Positions 27,590 through 37,180 are shown, counted from the stretch's first letter. The stretch: DNA of 64,000 bases from Bacillota bacterium (GCA_021784595.1 JAJYHT010000021.1:1-64000); one strand, 5' to 3'. The notes: generated by a model from the letters alone, not told the origin. Program-made: numbers and translations.

Positions 27590-28960
27590 TTACCTTGACG
27601 AGATTTCCTCTAAATTACGGCGATTGGTATAGGGACCAAATCCTCCGATGACAATTGCCACCACCAGCATGGCAAAGGATATAAATGCAAATACGCCGAC
27701 AATGCCAAACGCTTTTAACAAGGCTACGATAATGAATCCGATAAACACCGAGCTTAAGCGACTCCAACTATAGGTAAACCCAACTCCGGTGGCACGGATC
27801 CGCGTGGGATAGAGCTCTGCTTGATACGAATGAAACAAGGAGCTAAACCAGTTGTTTAGCAGGGTGATGATGATACCTACCACAATAATTAACGCGGGAA
27901 TCCGCATGAGGGAAAAGATGATGCCGAAGGTCGCAATAGCCAACGCAACCACCACAATTTGCCACTTTCTTTGCCACCGATCGGACATGATCATGCCAAT
28001 TATCGGGCCAATCGGATTAAACAAGGCGATAACGAATGTATAGAGAAGCGAGTGCAATAAGGTGATGCCTTCGCTGACCAATAACGTGGGCACCCAAGCT
28101 GCGAATCCATAAAACCCGATAGTTTGGAACAAATTGAACACCAACAGCATGATGGTGCGTGACCGGTACGGTGGTACCCAAATTTCTTCAAAGCGGCCTT
28201 TCCCTTCAACTTCTTCCACTCCGGGATGGGGATCAGGCAGCGGGCCCTGTTCTCGTTCGATAGCCGTTTCGATTTGGGTCATGACCGCGTTCGCTTTCGC
28301 CTGCTGTCCTTGATTCTCATACCATCGCGGCGATTCCGGCAATCCGATGCGAATCCACCATATCAGCACAGAACCCAATGCGCCAACCAAAACGACCCAG
28401 CGCCATCCTGCCATCAAAAAATGCGTGGGGACCAATGTGTAGGACAAAAACGCCACAACCGGGACGGCCCAATAGGTGATAAACTGACTAAAGGCAATAT
28501 AATATCCGCGTTTTGACGAGGGAGTCATTTCGCTAATGTAGGTGTCTATGATGACCAATTGGGCTCCGACTCCAAAACCGGCACATAATCTAAAAATATC
28601 TACCCACAGAGCATTGGGCGAGAATGCCATCAGCACGGTAAAAAACGAGTAGATAAGCAATGAATAGACGTAGCCATTTCTCCGACCGATCTTATCACTG
28701 ATATTTCCGAAAATTGAAGTCCCAAAAAACATGCCGAGAAATCCGGCACCGATAAAATAGGCTAGTCCGGAGACGCTGATGAACTTTGTATGCACCATAG
28801 CTGCTCCGACGGCGCCTGCCAGAAACAGCTCATAGAATTCGAAAAACCCTCCGGTCGACACCCGCGCCACCAACCGCGCAAGGTAACGTGACGGGGGCAG
28901 TCGGTTCATACGGTCCGCAATGCTAATCGATGGTTGTATCTGCGTAGCCACTGACTTCAT
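27590..28960 (-). CDS. MFS transporter, sugar-porter/metabolite-H+ symporter type
   Basis: A 456-residue carrier with 12 helices. The helix 2-3 loop motif GNISDKIGRRNGYVYS and RLCAGFGVGAQLVIIDTYISEMTPSSKRG are typical of sugar-porter and aromatic/organic-acid symporters. A long central cytoplasmic loop holds LPESPRWYENQGQ. It is the last gene of the IclR-headed minus-strand operon, so it probably imports the organic acid that the operon's CoA-transferase and lyase process. The ligand is unknown. Confidence 0.88.
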   Translation of the reverse strand: MKSVATQIQPSISIADRMNRLPPSRYLARLVARVSTGGFFEFYELFLAGAVGAAMVHTKFISVSGLAYFIGAGFLGMFFGTSIFGNISDKIGRRNGYVYSLLIYSFFTVLMAFSPNALWVDIFRLCAGFGVGAQLVIIDTYISEMTPSSKRGYYIAFSQFITYWAVPVVAFLSYTLVPTHFLMAGWRWVVLVGALGSVLIWWIRIGLPESPRWYENQGQQAKANAVMTQIETAIEREQGPLPDPHPGVEEVEGKGRFEEIWVPPYRSRTIMLLVFNLFQTIGFYGFAAWVPTLLVSEGITLLHSLLYTFVIALFNPIGPIIGMIMSDRWQRKWQIVVVALAIATFGIIFSLMRIPALIIVVGIIITLLNNWFSSLFHSYQAELYPTRIRATGVGFTYSWSRLSSVFIGFIIVALLKAFGIVGVFAFISFAMLVVAIVIGGFGPYTNRRNLEEISSR

Positions 28961-28993
28961 CCTCCTTTATAGTGGTCGACCGTACCCCATGCA

Positions 28994-29869
28994 TTATCGA
29001 ATCTCGGCGCTGGGGGTCGACAAGTGCTGGGATAATACTGTAAATAACCGTTGGCGCACGCTCTGAAGACGGTCTAGATCAACGCAAAGGTTTTCACCTT
29101 GAGCCATGAAAAACTGGACCAGGCGCTCCGTATCTAGATTGCCCGCGGCACCGGGGGCATAGGGACATCCGCCTAGTCCGCCCAAAGCAGATTCAAAGTG
29201 TCGGACGCCATATTCGAAGGCTATCGCGACGTTGGCCAAAGCCCATCCATATCGGTCATGCAGATGTAGCCCCAAGGGGACGGGACCGCACAGACTCGAA
29301 AGTGCCACTATACGTTCTTTTACCAGTGCAGGATGGGCCGTGCCCAATGTATCCGCCAACCCGATTTCATCGACGCCCATCGCTAGATACTTCTCGGCGA
29401 CAGTCATTACCGACGACAACGGCACGCGCCCCTCGAACGGGCAGTCAAACGCTGTGCTGATGGCGCCACGGACCCGGAGACCCGCGTCATGCGCCCGGGT
29501 TGTGACAATGCTTAGCAGAGCTAAGGAGTCAGCACGTGACCGATTGAGGTTTTTTTGATTATGGCTTTCACTCGCCGATACGACGAGAGTAATGGTGGTC
29601 ACACCCGCACGGATAGCCCGTTGCAACCCATAATCATTGGGAACCAGGGCAATCCATTCGGCATCCAGGTGACGCAACTGGGGAATCAGAATGTCTGCAT
29701 CCGACACTAGAGGACTCCACTTGGGATGGACGAATGCCGTCGCCTCGATGGAGGTGAGTCCCGCTTGAACCAGGCCTTCGATCAGCGCAATTTTCTCCGC
29801 TAACGGGACGTAGCCCATGGCATCTTGCAAGCCGTCACGCGGCGTCACGTCGGTAATTTGTAGACTCAT
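28994..29869 (-). CDS. HMG-CoA lyase family enzyme
   Basis: A 291-residue TIM-barrel lyase. It has DVTPRDGLQD (catalytic Arg-Asp), the metal HxH in GLHLHDRYGWALANV and the active Cys in GGLGGCPYAPGAAGN. The family cleaves 3-hydroxy-3-methylglutaryl-CoA or similar tertiary 3-hydroxyacyl-CoAs such as citramalyl-CoA to acetyl-CoA and a ketone or keto acid. The start is ATG 29869 with GAGGTGAG 5 bases before it; the in-frame GTG at 29878 lies inside that site. It follows the amidohydrolase directly, and together with the CoA-transferase it suggests activation and then cleavage of a branched hydroxy acid. Confidence 0.9.
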   Translation of the reverse strand: MSLQITDVTPRDGLQDAMGYVPLAEKIALIEGLVQAGLTSIEATAFVHPKWSPLVSDADILIPQLRHLDAEWIALVPNDYGLQRAIRAGVTTITLVVSASESHNQKNLNRSRADSLALLSIVTTRAHDAGLRVRGAISTAFDCPFEGRVPLSSVMTVAEKYLAMGVDEIGLADTLGTAHPALVKERIVALSSLCGPVPLGLHLHDRYGWALANVAIAFEYGVRHFESALGGLGGCPYAPGAAGNLDTERLVQFFMAQGENLCVDLDRLQSVRQRLFTVLSQHLSTPSAEIR

Positions 29870-29874
29870 ATTGC

Positions 29875-30954
29875 TCACCTCGCTTTGGGTTCTGGAGTCA
29901 GCCGATCCGTGACGGGGTGTCCCGCAGCCACCACCATGACAGGTTGCCAGAGACCTTCACCCTGTAAAATGACCCCTTGTGCATCCTCAAATGCCGTGGG
30001 GCTTGCGACAAAGCGCATCACCACGATCGACCGGTCAGGCAATCGAGTGCGAAGATGCCGAGTGGGATTCAAGACCACCCCTTGATACACCGCGCGCCAA
30101 TTTAGTCCGGCCGCCAGCAATTTGGAGCACACAAACGGCAAGTCATACACCGGAGGGTGTTGCCATGTGTGTTGGGTGAGGTCCGTGCTAATGGTGGTTG
30201 GAGCGATCCCTTCAGCCAAGGCCCTACCAAAAGCTTCCCATGCAAAGTGGTTTGCTCCATGACCTACATCCAAAATTACTCCCCGATCCTGTGCCTTGCC
30301 GAGCAGAGATACCGCATCAGGGTCTTTTAAGAGAGAGCCGCGTCGACCGTGAAACACATGCGTCAAGACATCACCTGCGATTAACGGTTCGAGGATTTCT
30401 TGCCAAGACAAATAGGTGCCGGTAAGGTGGATCATCAATCCGACCTGATTGGCACGAGCCTGTTTAATGCCTTCACGCAACAATGCCCGATCCTCTCCGG
30501 CATCATGCTGTCCGAGACGGATTTTCAAGCCCATGATTTGGGGATTTGAATGAAATAGGTCTCTCAGTTGAACATCTTCTGTCTCTGTGAACCCACAAAA
30601 CTTAGGCGATACGGGATAAGAGTCAAGACCATGGGGAAGCAGCGCGACCCAATATTTGCGAAAGGGTATGGGGTCAGAGGTGGGTGCAAGCGTCCAATGC
30701 ATCCAACCGTGAGTTCCCGCATCGGCCACCAGAAAGACTCCTGAGCTTGTCAGCACAGCAGGAGGTATACCGAGGGTGTTCTGGTTTCCCCGAAGGTGTA
30801 CGTGAAAATCTGCCAACCCGGGGAAAATCACATCGTCATCCCGTAGGAAAAATTCCTTATCACCGGACGACACCGTCAGGACGGTGTGTTTATGCGGGAC
30901 AAGATCCCCCAACGCAGTAAAGCCTCGTCCCCCGTACACCTGCCAGACACCCAT
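29875..30954 (-). CDS. Amidohydrolase/deacetylase family metallohydrolase
   Basis: A 359-residue metallohydrolase related to the dihydroorotase-like amidohydrolase/deacetylase group. The metal site is recognisable: HxH in GLADFHVHLRG, Lys in IMGLKIRLGQ, His in MIHLTGTYL and THVFHGRRG, and Asp in TISTDLTQHT. Relatives include acetyl-(R)-mandelate esterase-like deacetylases and N-acyl amino acid hydrolases; the substrate is unknown. The ATG at 30954 has AGGTGAGG upstream. In this operon it may release the hydroxy acid that the CoA-transferase then activates. Confidence 0.82.
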   Translation of the reverse strand: MGVWQVYGGRGFTALGDLVPHKHTVLTVSSGDKEFFLRDDDVIFPGLADFHVHLRGNQNTLGIPPAVLTSSGVFLVADAGTHGWMHWTLAPTSDPIPFRKYWVALLPHGLDSYPVSPKFCGFTETEDVQLRDLFHSNPQIMGLKIRLGQHDAGEDRALLREGIKQARANQVGLMIHLTGTYLSWQEILEPLIAGDVLTHVFHGRRGSLLKDPDAVSLLGKAQDRGVILDVGHGANHFAWEAFGRALAEGIAPTTISTDLTQHTWQHPPVYDLPFVCSKLLAAGLNWRAVYQGVVLNPTRHLRTRLPDRSIVVMRFVASPTAFEDAQGVILQGEGLWQPVMVVAAGHPVTDRLTPEPKAR

Positions 30955-30972
30955 TGTTGTCCTCACCTCTTC

Positions 30973-32178
30973 CTAACGTACAATGCCTAGCGCACGTAAA
31001 CGCTCGACGTCTTGGTCCGTCATGGACAATAGTTCCGTTAACACTTCTGCCGTGTGCTCCCCAATCCGTCCGCCGGCCCACTGGATGCGTCCGGGATTGC
31101 GGACCAGTTTTGGTACGACATTCAACATGCCGATAGGCGTGCCGGTAGGATCCGCAACTGTTTGAATCATGTTGCGTTCGCGCATTTGAGGATCATGGGC
31201 AATATCTCTGGCATTCATCACGGGCCCTGCTGGTACGCCCACGCGGTCCAATTGGTCTATGACTTCGTGGATTGTCTGGTGGGCCGTCCATTCGCCAATC
31301 ATCTGGTCTAGATCGTCCGCATGGGCCACACGTCCCGCATTTGAGGTATAACGGGCATCCTCCAACAGGTCCTGGCGATTCATCACGGTAAGGAGTTGAG
31401 CAAAGGTGGCCGTGCTATTCGCTCCAATGGCCACCCATTTCCCGTCGGACGTGGGGTAAATATTTGAAGGAGCTGACCGAAGCAGTTGGTTGCCTGTCCG
31501 TTCTTGAATGATGCCCGCGTTCAGATATTCTGGCAACAGCGCTTCAGTCATGCTAACCACAGATTCAGTCAAAGCGACATCCACGTGATCGCCGTGATGC
31601 TGGGGGTCATGGGCGCGGCGATACAGCGCAGTTAACACCCCGATGACGGCATGCAACGCCGCTACTTCATCTCCAAGGGAGATTCCAGTGCGAACAGGAG
31701 GCATCTCGGGAAATCCTGTGATATAGCGAAGTCCTCCCATCGACTCCGCGATATGTCCAAAGCCAGGTTTGTCGTGGTACGGGCCACTCAATCCGTAGCC
31801 GGAAATACTAACATAGATGAGCGACGGATTGAGTGACTCCAGATGTTCATAGTGCAAGCCCCATTCCGTAACCCGTCCTGGGCGCAGATTTTGAATGAAC
31901 ACATCTGCTTGGCGGGCCATTTCTTGGACCAATGCCTGCCCTTGGGGATCTTTAAGATTGATAGACACTAGACGTTTATTGCGACCTTGCATGGACCACC
32001 ACCAAGAAGATCCCGAGGGTGCCATATTGCCCCACGTGCGGAGTGGGTCGCCTTCAGGCGATTCGATTTTAACCACATCCGCGCCAAAATCGGCCAATAT
32101 GCGGGTGGCTGACGGCGCCGCCACTAGTTGTCCTAATTCTAATACTCTAATGCCTGAAAGCGGCAATGCAGTCGTCAT
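30973..32178 (-). CDS. Class III CoA-transferase (CaiB/BaiF family)
   Basis: A 401-residue family III CoA-transferase. It has the N-terminal LSGIRVLELGQLVAAPSATRILADFGADVVKIE, the CoA-binding GRNKRLVSINLKD and the catalytic Asp in GISLGDEVAALHAVIGVL. It moves CoA from a donor thioester such as succinyl-CoA to an organic acid. The ATG at 32178 has AAGGAGGAGAG directly upstream. A longer extension to 32262 overlaps the IclR gene end and is not needed. It is the first enzyme after the regulator. Confidence 0.92.
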   Translation of the reverse strand: MTTALPLSGIRVLELGQLVAAPSATRILADFGADVVKIESPEGDPLRTWGNMAPSGSSWWWSMQGRNKRLVSINLKDPQGQALVQEMARQADVFIQNLRPGRVTEWGLHYEHLESLNPSLIYVSISGYGLSGPYHDKPGFGHIAESMGGLRYITGFPEMPPVRTGISLGDEVAALHAVIGVLTALYRRAHDPQHHGDHVDVALTESVVSMTEALLPEYLNAGIIQERTGNQLLRSAPSNIYPTSDGKWVAIGANSTATFAQLLTVMNRQDLLEDARYTSNAGRVAHADDLDQMIGEWTAHQTIHEVIDQLDRVGVPAGPVMNARDIAHDPQMRERNMIQTVADPTGTPIGMLNVVPKLVRNPGRIQWAGGRIGEHTAEVLTELLSMTDQDVERLRALGIVR

Positions 32179-32188
32179 GCTCTCCTCC

Positions 32189-32959
32189 TTACGGTTGGAC
32201 ATCATGCGGCGATTCCCAGAATTCCGGTAATTGTTCAAGTCGGGCATGCATCGACGATGCACGCGCGACGAGGGCGATGGCCATTGTATGGATTTGCTCG
32301 TCGTTAAACCGCTCTTTCGGACCCGAAATACTTAGTGCCGCCATCACTTGATTTGAGGCGTCGAAGATCGGTACGCTGATGGAAGCCAAGGCCGGATCAC
32401 GTTCTCCAAGGGTAGCTGCCCACCCGATAGCCGCAATCTGCTGCCAATCGGGTTCGTCCGATAAGGCAGAAAGCCCCGACCACCGGCGGGATTCTGCCAG
32501 CAGACCTGCACGTTGCTCCGCAGGAAGCCATGCTAACAGTACCCGGCCCGCCGATCCTACATGCAAGGGAAACGGCACCCCAATAGGAACGTAATGCCGC
32601 AGAGGTTCCAAGCCCTCCATGCGATGCACACAGATTCGGGCAGCCCCGGTGCGGATATAAACGCTGGTCGTTTGTCGAAATTGTCCTACTAGGTCCTGCA
32701 AAATGGGGATGACAATGTCGGAAAATCCCGTATGTTGCAAGGCCTGCGAAGCCCATCGAATAAGGCGCGAACCCGGTTGATAAGTAGGCGTCACCACATC
32801 CGCCGCGACTAATGTGTGTAAAATGCGATACACAGTCGTGCGCGGCAGGTTAACGGCCCGACTAATCTCTGTGACGTTGACCGATGTACCCGATGCTATT
32901 ACGTCAAGTATGTCGGCCATCTTCGCGATGACAGCAATTTGTTCTAAATCCGTCCGCAT
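32189..32959 (-). CDS. IclR family transcriptional regulator
   Basis: A 256-residue regulator. The N-terminal winged helix (TEISRAVNLPRTTVYRILHTLVAADVV) is followed by the IclR effector domain (VGSAGRVLLAWLP, ISVPIFDASNQVMAALSISGP). ATG 32959 is used because AGGTG lies just upstream, covering the alternative GTG at 32968. It is the promoter-proximal gene of the operon down to 27.6 kb and probably acts on its own promoter, where a direct repeat is visible. Confidence 0.92.
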   Translation of the reverse strand: MRTDLEQIAVIAKMADILDVIASGTSVNVTEISRAVNLPRTTVYRILHTLVAADVVTPTYQPGSRLIRWASQALQHTGFSDIVIPILQDLVGQFRQTTSVYIRTGAARICVHRMEGLEPLRHYVPIGVPFPLHVGSAGRVLLAWLPAEQRAGLLAESRRWSGLSALSDEPDWQQIAAIGWAATLGERDPALASISVPIFDASNQVMAALSISGPKERFNDEQIHTMAIALVARASSMHARLEQLPEFWESPHDVQP

Positions 32960-32960
32960 T

Positions 32961-33024
32961 GTGAACACCTCATCCGTATGGTGAACTACGTCTTCAGATT
33001 ACTGCGGTGTCAATCATCTGTCAA
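32961..33024 (-). promoter_or_regulatory. Promoter and direct-repeat operator of the IclR operon
   Basis: On the minus strand TTGACA (33024-33019), a 17-base spacer and TAATCT (33001-32996) form a good sigma-A promoter. Between it and the start codon, GTGAAC occurs at 32961-32966 and again at 32981-32986, 20 bases apart (two helical turns). That fits IclR tetramer binding. Confidence 0.65.
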
Positions 33025-33535
33025 GCGCGATCAGTGCAATAATTCGCGCGAGTGTATCGTATTCGTCGGTGGGAATGGTCAGCCTATTTTCACGACCGCA
33101 TGATGGACTTCAGTGAATATCCTGTAGGAAGATGGCCACCAATGAAGGACACCCGTAGAAGCGGATGTTGGCGGGCAAGCCGTCTTTGGACCAGCTTAGG
33201 GGATGGTCTGCCGAAACTGGGCCGCTCTCGCCCAGAACTAAAAGAGACTGTCAACGGTCAATCCCATAATGGCATGCCTCGTGAAGACCAGGGTTCATGT
33301 CTATGGTTGATGCTATCGGTCCAGAGTCCTATGCTATGTCGCTGCCAAGTTCAGATTTTTCTTTATGTCTATCGATACCGGCGGCTTGTTCATTGTGTTG
33401 CGCGCCCGACAGATTTGACCGGGGCAGGGGCGATCCGAGATTCTCTCTCAAAAGCCCTCGGCACCCTAATATGATCGAGCGTGAGCGACTTTTAATAGCC
33501 AAATGTTAAAATGAGTGCAATGACCTGGCAGTATA
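33025..33535. other. Intergenic stretch without a convincing gene
   Basis: About 510 bases between the IclR promoter and a plus-strand hypothetical gene. Two overlapping plus-strand frames (33052-33474, 33297-33509) have odd composition rich in Arg, Trp and Cys, no ribosome site and no recognisable domain. I see no RNA gene here. Confidence 0.45.
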
Positions 33536-35569
33536 TTGAAATGGTCGAAAGGTGGAGGGATTGAGACGAAATCTAAGAAACGTCGCAAAAAACCGGCCTC
33601 TCCAGTGTCATGGGAACGTTCCGTTGCTTATCAATTTCTCGGGGTGTCACAAGCGGAGTTCGTTCGAGCGCTCACGCAAGCAGAGCATGTGCCGGGGGCT
33701 ATAGACAGCTTGGTCGATTCCATAAGGGCGTTGTTGACTCCCAATGAGATTGCGCAAGTGATTCGAGAAGTGGCGTCCATGCCCGCAGCTTTTTCTCTCA
33801 TCGGACGAATAGAGGGATTGTATCCCTCTGACTTTCGGATTCAACGGGAGATTGAACGGTTTCATCGAATCGCCATTTTGAGAGGCGAGAAGATGGTGGA
33901 TATGTGGTCTCCCAAACATTGGTATCCACCACTAGAGGATATTCAGCAAGTTTTGGTGACCCGCCACCGCATGCAAGGCTCCTCGATCTTGATCCGCATG
34001 GCATGGGGAGAAGAATACCATGGAGTCCAAGCGCTGTGGATGGTTCGCTATGACGGTACTGGCCTACCATCACTAAATTTTGTCGTCGACCAGGATTTGC
34101 TCAGTCAAGAGCCCTTGGATTGGACTCACGTTAGTCTTGACGAGGCAGTGGGTTTGATGGAAACGGCTCGTTTGATGCAGTCGATTCGATCTCCTTATAG
34201 CATTGAAGACGCGAATTGTGCGGCGGTAAACTTTTGGCGAGCCTTGACCCAAGATAAAACTCCAACCGAACTAGTCGATTGGGCATACCGGTTGGAAGGT
34301 CAAGAAATGACCCCGGAAAAAGTGGCGTTTGTTTTTGTCCATGCAAAAACGCAAGGTGACCTAGTGTTGGTTTACGACTTGTTGACGGAGAGCGAACGTC
34401 CCAAGAGTTTGAAAGAATACCTGAAAAATCAGTGGACGCAATTCGAGGGCTATGATGTGGTAAAAACCGAACTCACGGCCAGCCAAACATTGGCTGACGG
34501 AAGACGCCGGGTGATTATCACGGTATGGGATAACAATGGGCAGGATCTTGAGCAATATCAATTCACGTTGGGACTCATGCAAGACGACAGAGGCCAATGG
34601 CGCGTACATTCTGTCAAAGAGTCTATACACCGCCCAGCTGAAGGAGCAGAGAACACTCGGGCATTGACATCGCTTTCGGTACCGGTTGGGTTTTTCCCTT
34701 TGTTAAGCGCCGAAGAGTTTGATTCGGATTTGCCTGGGGCGGTGCCTGCGTATGAGTCCCCGCTGGTGGTCACTTTTGTGGCAGGCCAAGATATGGACTA
34801 CCAAATGCCATTGGATCTTTCATTGCAATGGCGTTACAGGTGGAGCGTGGTGGAGAATAGCTATGTGATTTTGATGGCCTTGACAGACGAATTATATCAA
34901 ATCGAAATGGAGCGCCTTAAAGGGATGGGGAGGATCGGAGCGCCTCTTCATGAGGATACCGTGCGTTTTTTGGACATAGAGGAATTGTTGGCTATGGCGG
35001 AAGATGGAATTGATGCGGCGCTAAAACATCTACAAATGCTGAAGACAATGGACGAAGGCTATGGCTTGTGGGACATGATGCCAGATTTTGTTGAACAAAC
35101 TCAAGGGCAATGCATGTTGTGTCATAATGTCTATTCGAAGAACGGCATGGGACGCCATTTGGATTCTTGTGCGAGTGAACGCCTGGGGACGGGTCAATAT
35201 GAACTATGGCAGATGGGCATTGAAAATGTCAAAAACCCTGGTGATTGGACTAAAATTGTTGTGAGACCGAACTTGTCACTATTCGAATTTGACCAGGCGC
35301 TACGAAATATATTTTCACTGGAGCCCGGCCGTGATGCCTTTATTTGGTACCGCGACAAAATCTACTCTCTGTCGGAAGTGCCTGCTTCTCTGGATTTGTT
35401 CCAAGAGGTGCAGCCACGCCAACTCATTGGAGAGATGCTAGTGTTAGGTAGCGAGTTCTCGTACGGACGACAAGGCATGGGAGTTGAACTGACGGTGAAG
35501 ATTGTTAAAAGAGCCAAGCAATTTGACATTGGCGAATCCTCTTTTAGGGTTTTGGCGGAATCAACCTAA
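33536..35569 (+). CDS. Large uncharacterised protein with C-terminal zinc-finger-like motif
   Basis: About 677 residues, acidic and soluble, with a very basic N-terminal tail (KSKKRRKKP). No signal peptide or membrane helix. Around residues 522-550 a CMLC...HLDSC arrangement (CxxC then H and C) looks like a zinc knuckle. The roughly 120 residues after it resemble the pRiA4b ORF-3-like fold (IVVRPNLSLFEFDQALRNIF, then a beta-rich end), a tentative match by eye. The start is uncertain: TTG 33536 has no clear ribosome site, while GGTGGAGGG at 33551-33559 would serve a start just inside. Function unknown. Confidence 0.6.
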   Translation: MKWSKGGGIETKSKKRRKKPASPVSWERSVAYQFLGVSQAEFVRALTQAEHVPGAIDSLVDSIRALLTPNEIAQVIREVASMPAAFSLIGRIEGLYPSDFRIQREIERFHRIAILRGEKMVDMWSPKHWYPPLEDIQQVLVTRHRMQGSSILIRMAWGEEYHGVQALWMVRYDGTGLPSLNFVVDQDLLSQEPLDWTHVSLDEAVGLMETARLMQSIRSPYSIEDANCAAVNFWRALTQDKTPTELVDWAYRLEGQEMTPEKVAFVFVHAKTQGDLVLVYDLLTESERPKSLKEYLKNQWTQFEGYDVVKTELTASQTLADGRRRVIITVWDNNGQDLEQYQFTLGLMQDDRGQWRVHSVKESIHRPAEGAENTRALTSLSVPVGFFPLLSAEEFDSDLPGAVPAYESPLVVTFVAGQDMDYQMPLDLSLQWRYRWSVVENSYVILMALTDELYQIEMERLKGMGRIGAPLHEDTVRFLDIEELLAMAEDGIDAALKHLQMLKTMDEGYGLWDMMPDFVEQTQGQCMLCHNVYSKNGMGRHLDSCASERLGTGQYELWQMGIENVKNPGDWTKIVVRPNLSLFEFDQALRNIFSLEPGRDAFIWYRDKIYSLSEVPASLDLFQEVQPRQLIGEMLVLGSEFSYGRQGMGVELTVKIVKRAKQFDIGESSFRVLAEST

Positions 35570-35944
35570 AACTGGCCGTCTCAAATAATGTCTTCGCCGC
35601 AGGTCGATGGCGAGTAGTGACTGCCATACTGTAGCGCCTTGAAACACTTTTCGTCGGCTGTGTGGACCACGGTAGACACTAGCCGTGGTAATTTTGGGGT
35701 CGTGAAAACGGGATCGGTCGGCAAGAAGACAATGCTCTGGCGCCATATCCGCGGGTGGCCAAAAATTCCATTCAGGTAGCCGTGCCAACAACACGATCCG
35801 GCCCAGGAGCCGACTAATTGTCGGGCCAGTGGCCTTTAATCGATGGCCGACTCTAGGTGCCTCTCGTAAATGAGGTTTGGAGTACGCCGATTAAACAGCG
35901 GCAGCAGTGCTGGGGCGCGACGGGACGGACGATTCCGATATTGC
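35570..35944. other. Intergenic stretch with one hairpin
   Basis: About 375 bases between convergent genes. A 7-bp perfect stem ACCACGG/CCGTGGT with a 10-base loop lies at 35666-35689, followed on the plus strand by AATTTT; it could be a weak terminator for the upstream gene. A minus-strand frame (35561-35794) is probably noncoding. Confidence 0.4.
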
Positions 35945-36286
35945 TCAGGGCTTAATATAGGAGAACCCTTCCTGCTGCCGCGTGACTAATCGTCCTACCG
36001 CAGAGGGGACAATGGTCAGGTTGGGCAGCAACTGCTGGGCGGAAATGTTTTTTGCTTTCATCGTATTGTGGCAAACCGCCACCGACAGCCCTCGGTCTTG
36101 AAGTGTGCGAAGTTCTTCTGCCAGTTCAGTCTCTGTTGTCACGACGAGGTTTATGGCGTCGCCTTGCACGACTAGCTCGACTGGTAAATCGGGCATTTCG
36201 GCAATTAAATTGACAATATTGCGCAATGCTGCTCGTTGTTTAGCGGCGGAAGATTCGTTGATGTGAAAGACGGCTCCTGTTATCAC
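35945..36286 (-). CDS. DsrE family protein
   Basis: About 113 residues with a DsrE/F-like alpha/beta fold. It has the N-terminal strand VITGAVFHINES, the helix region ALRNIVNLIAEMPDLPVELVVQGDAI, and VAVCHNTMKAKNISAQQLLP holding the single conserved cysteine of the persulfide-carrier group. The GTG at 36286 is preferred because GAGAGGGG lies 10 bases upstream; a TTG at 36340 gives an 18-residue extension of non-family sequence. Members carry sulfur between Dsr, Tus or rhodanese partners, which suits a sulfur-oxidising acidophile. No partner genes are adjacent. Confidence 0.82.
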   Translation of the reverse strand: MITGAVFHINESSAAKQRAALRNIVNLIAEMPDLPVELVVQGDAINLVVTTETELAEELRTLQDRGLSVAVCHNTMKAKNISAQQLLPNLTIVPSAVGRLVTRQQEGFSYIKP

Positions 36287-36447
36287 TAAATTCCATCCCC
36301 TCTCGTTTAGTATGGTATCCGTTTCGCACGGTTGTCTCAAGAGACTTCCTACACTAGGGCAAATTGAGTAAGATGATAATAGTGCTACGCGAATTGGCGT
36401 CGAAAATCACGGAATTTTAAGATATATCGGTTTAGGGAGGATGGAAC

Positions 36448-36951
36448 ATGGCGACAGTGCCGGACTTAAGCATGATACGCCACTTAAAGAGTAAAGGGCG
36501 GTTTGAAGAGGCGCGAGATCAATTAGCGATCTGGCTTGAATCAGATCCCGAGAATCCACGTTTGGTGGTGGAAATGGCTTTTACTTTGGATAATTTAGGG
36601 GACGAAGCGGCGGCCATTCCATATTACGAGAAGGCCTTGGAGCTAGGACTGGATCCCACTCAGCGACCCGATGCCTACATTGGATTAGGCAGCAGTTTAC
36701 GGGTAGTGGGACGTACCTGGGCAGCGCGTCAACTGTTGGAGAAAGGACTGGAAGAGTTTGCACAACATCCAGCTATGCGGGTCTTCTATGCGCTGGCCCT
36801 ATTTCAGGACCACAACGCTGGCGATGCATTCCGTCAACTGTTGGACGTGACATTGCGCGAGGTCAGCAGCCCAGAATTCACACCGTACCGCCGCGCGTTG
36901 ATGTATTACCGCGACCACCTCAACGAAAGCTGGCCGCGTCCTCCAAAATAG
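36448..36951 (+). CDS. Tetratricopeptide repeat protein
   Basis: A 167-residue soluble protein made of TPR-like helix pairs: RFEEARDQLAIWLESDPENP, then AFTLDNLGDEAAAIPYYEKALELG, then AYIGLGSSLRVVGRTWAARQLLEKGLEEFA. There is a good AGGGAGG ribosome site and ATG 36448. TPRs form protein-interaction scaffolds; the partner is unknown. It is similar in style to the short TPR proteins of Bacillales. Confidence 0.82.
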   Translation: MATVPDLSMIRHLKSKGRFEEARDQLAIWLESDPENPRLVVEMAFTLDNLGDEAAAIPYYEKALELGLDPTQRPDAYIGLGSSLRVVGRTWAARQLLEKGLEEFAQHPAMRVFYALALFQDHNAGDAFRQLLDVTLREVSSPEFTPYRRALMYYRDHLNESWPRPPK

Positions 36952-36978
36952 GGAATGCGCACCGGACGCCCTTCTAAT

Positions 36979-36998
36979 AAGGATGTTTGGGCATCCTT
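36979..36998 (+). terminator. Hairpin after the TPR gene
   Basis: Perfect 7-bp stem AAGGATG/CATCCTT with a 6-base loop, 28 bases past the stop. Only a short TTTC follows, so termination may be weak. Confidence 0.45.
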
Positions 36999-37180
36999 TC
37001 ATGTGTTAGACGCTGGATGCCATAGTCCTCGAGGCCAGCCTGTTTTCTAAACTCAGAGCCGAAAAAATCGAGACCAATTTCTCTTGCGATATTTCGCCAC
37101 ATGGTTATGAAAGAGTTTTCCCAGTGGATTGGTTTGCGTGTTCACCCGGGAGACAACCCTAATCTCTTAGTGTGGGCAGG

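Noticed and set aside
27334-27651. Plus-strand 105-residue frame between codA and the MFS gene
   Set aside because: It contains the hairpin and runs antisense into the MFS gene, with no ribosome site and no family features.
33052-33509. Two plus-strand frames upstream of the large unknown gene
   Set aside because: Composition is unlike the neighbours (many Arg, Trp, Cys), the frames overlap each other and no ribosome site is seen.
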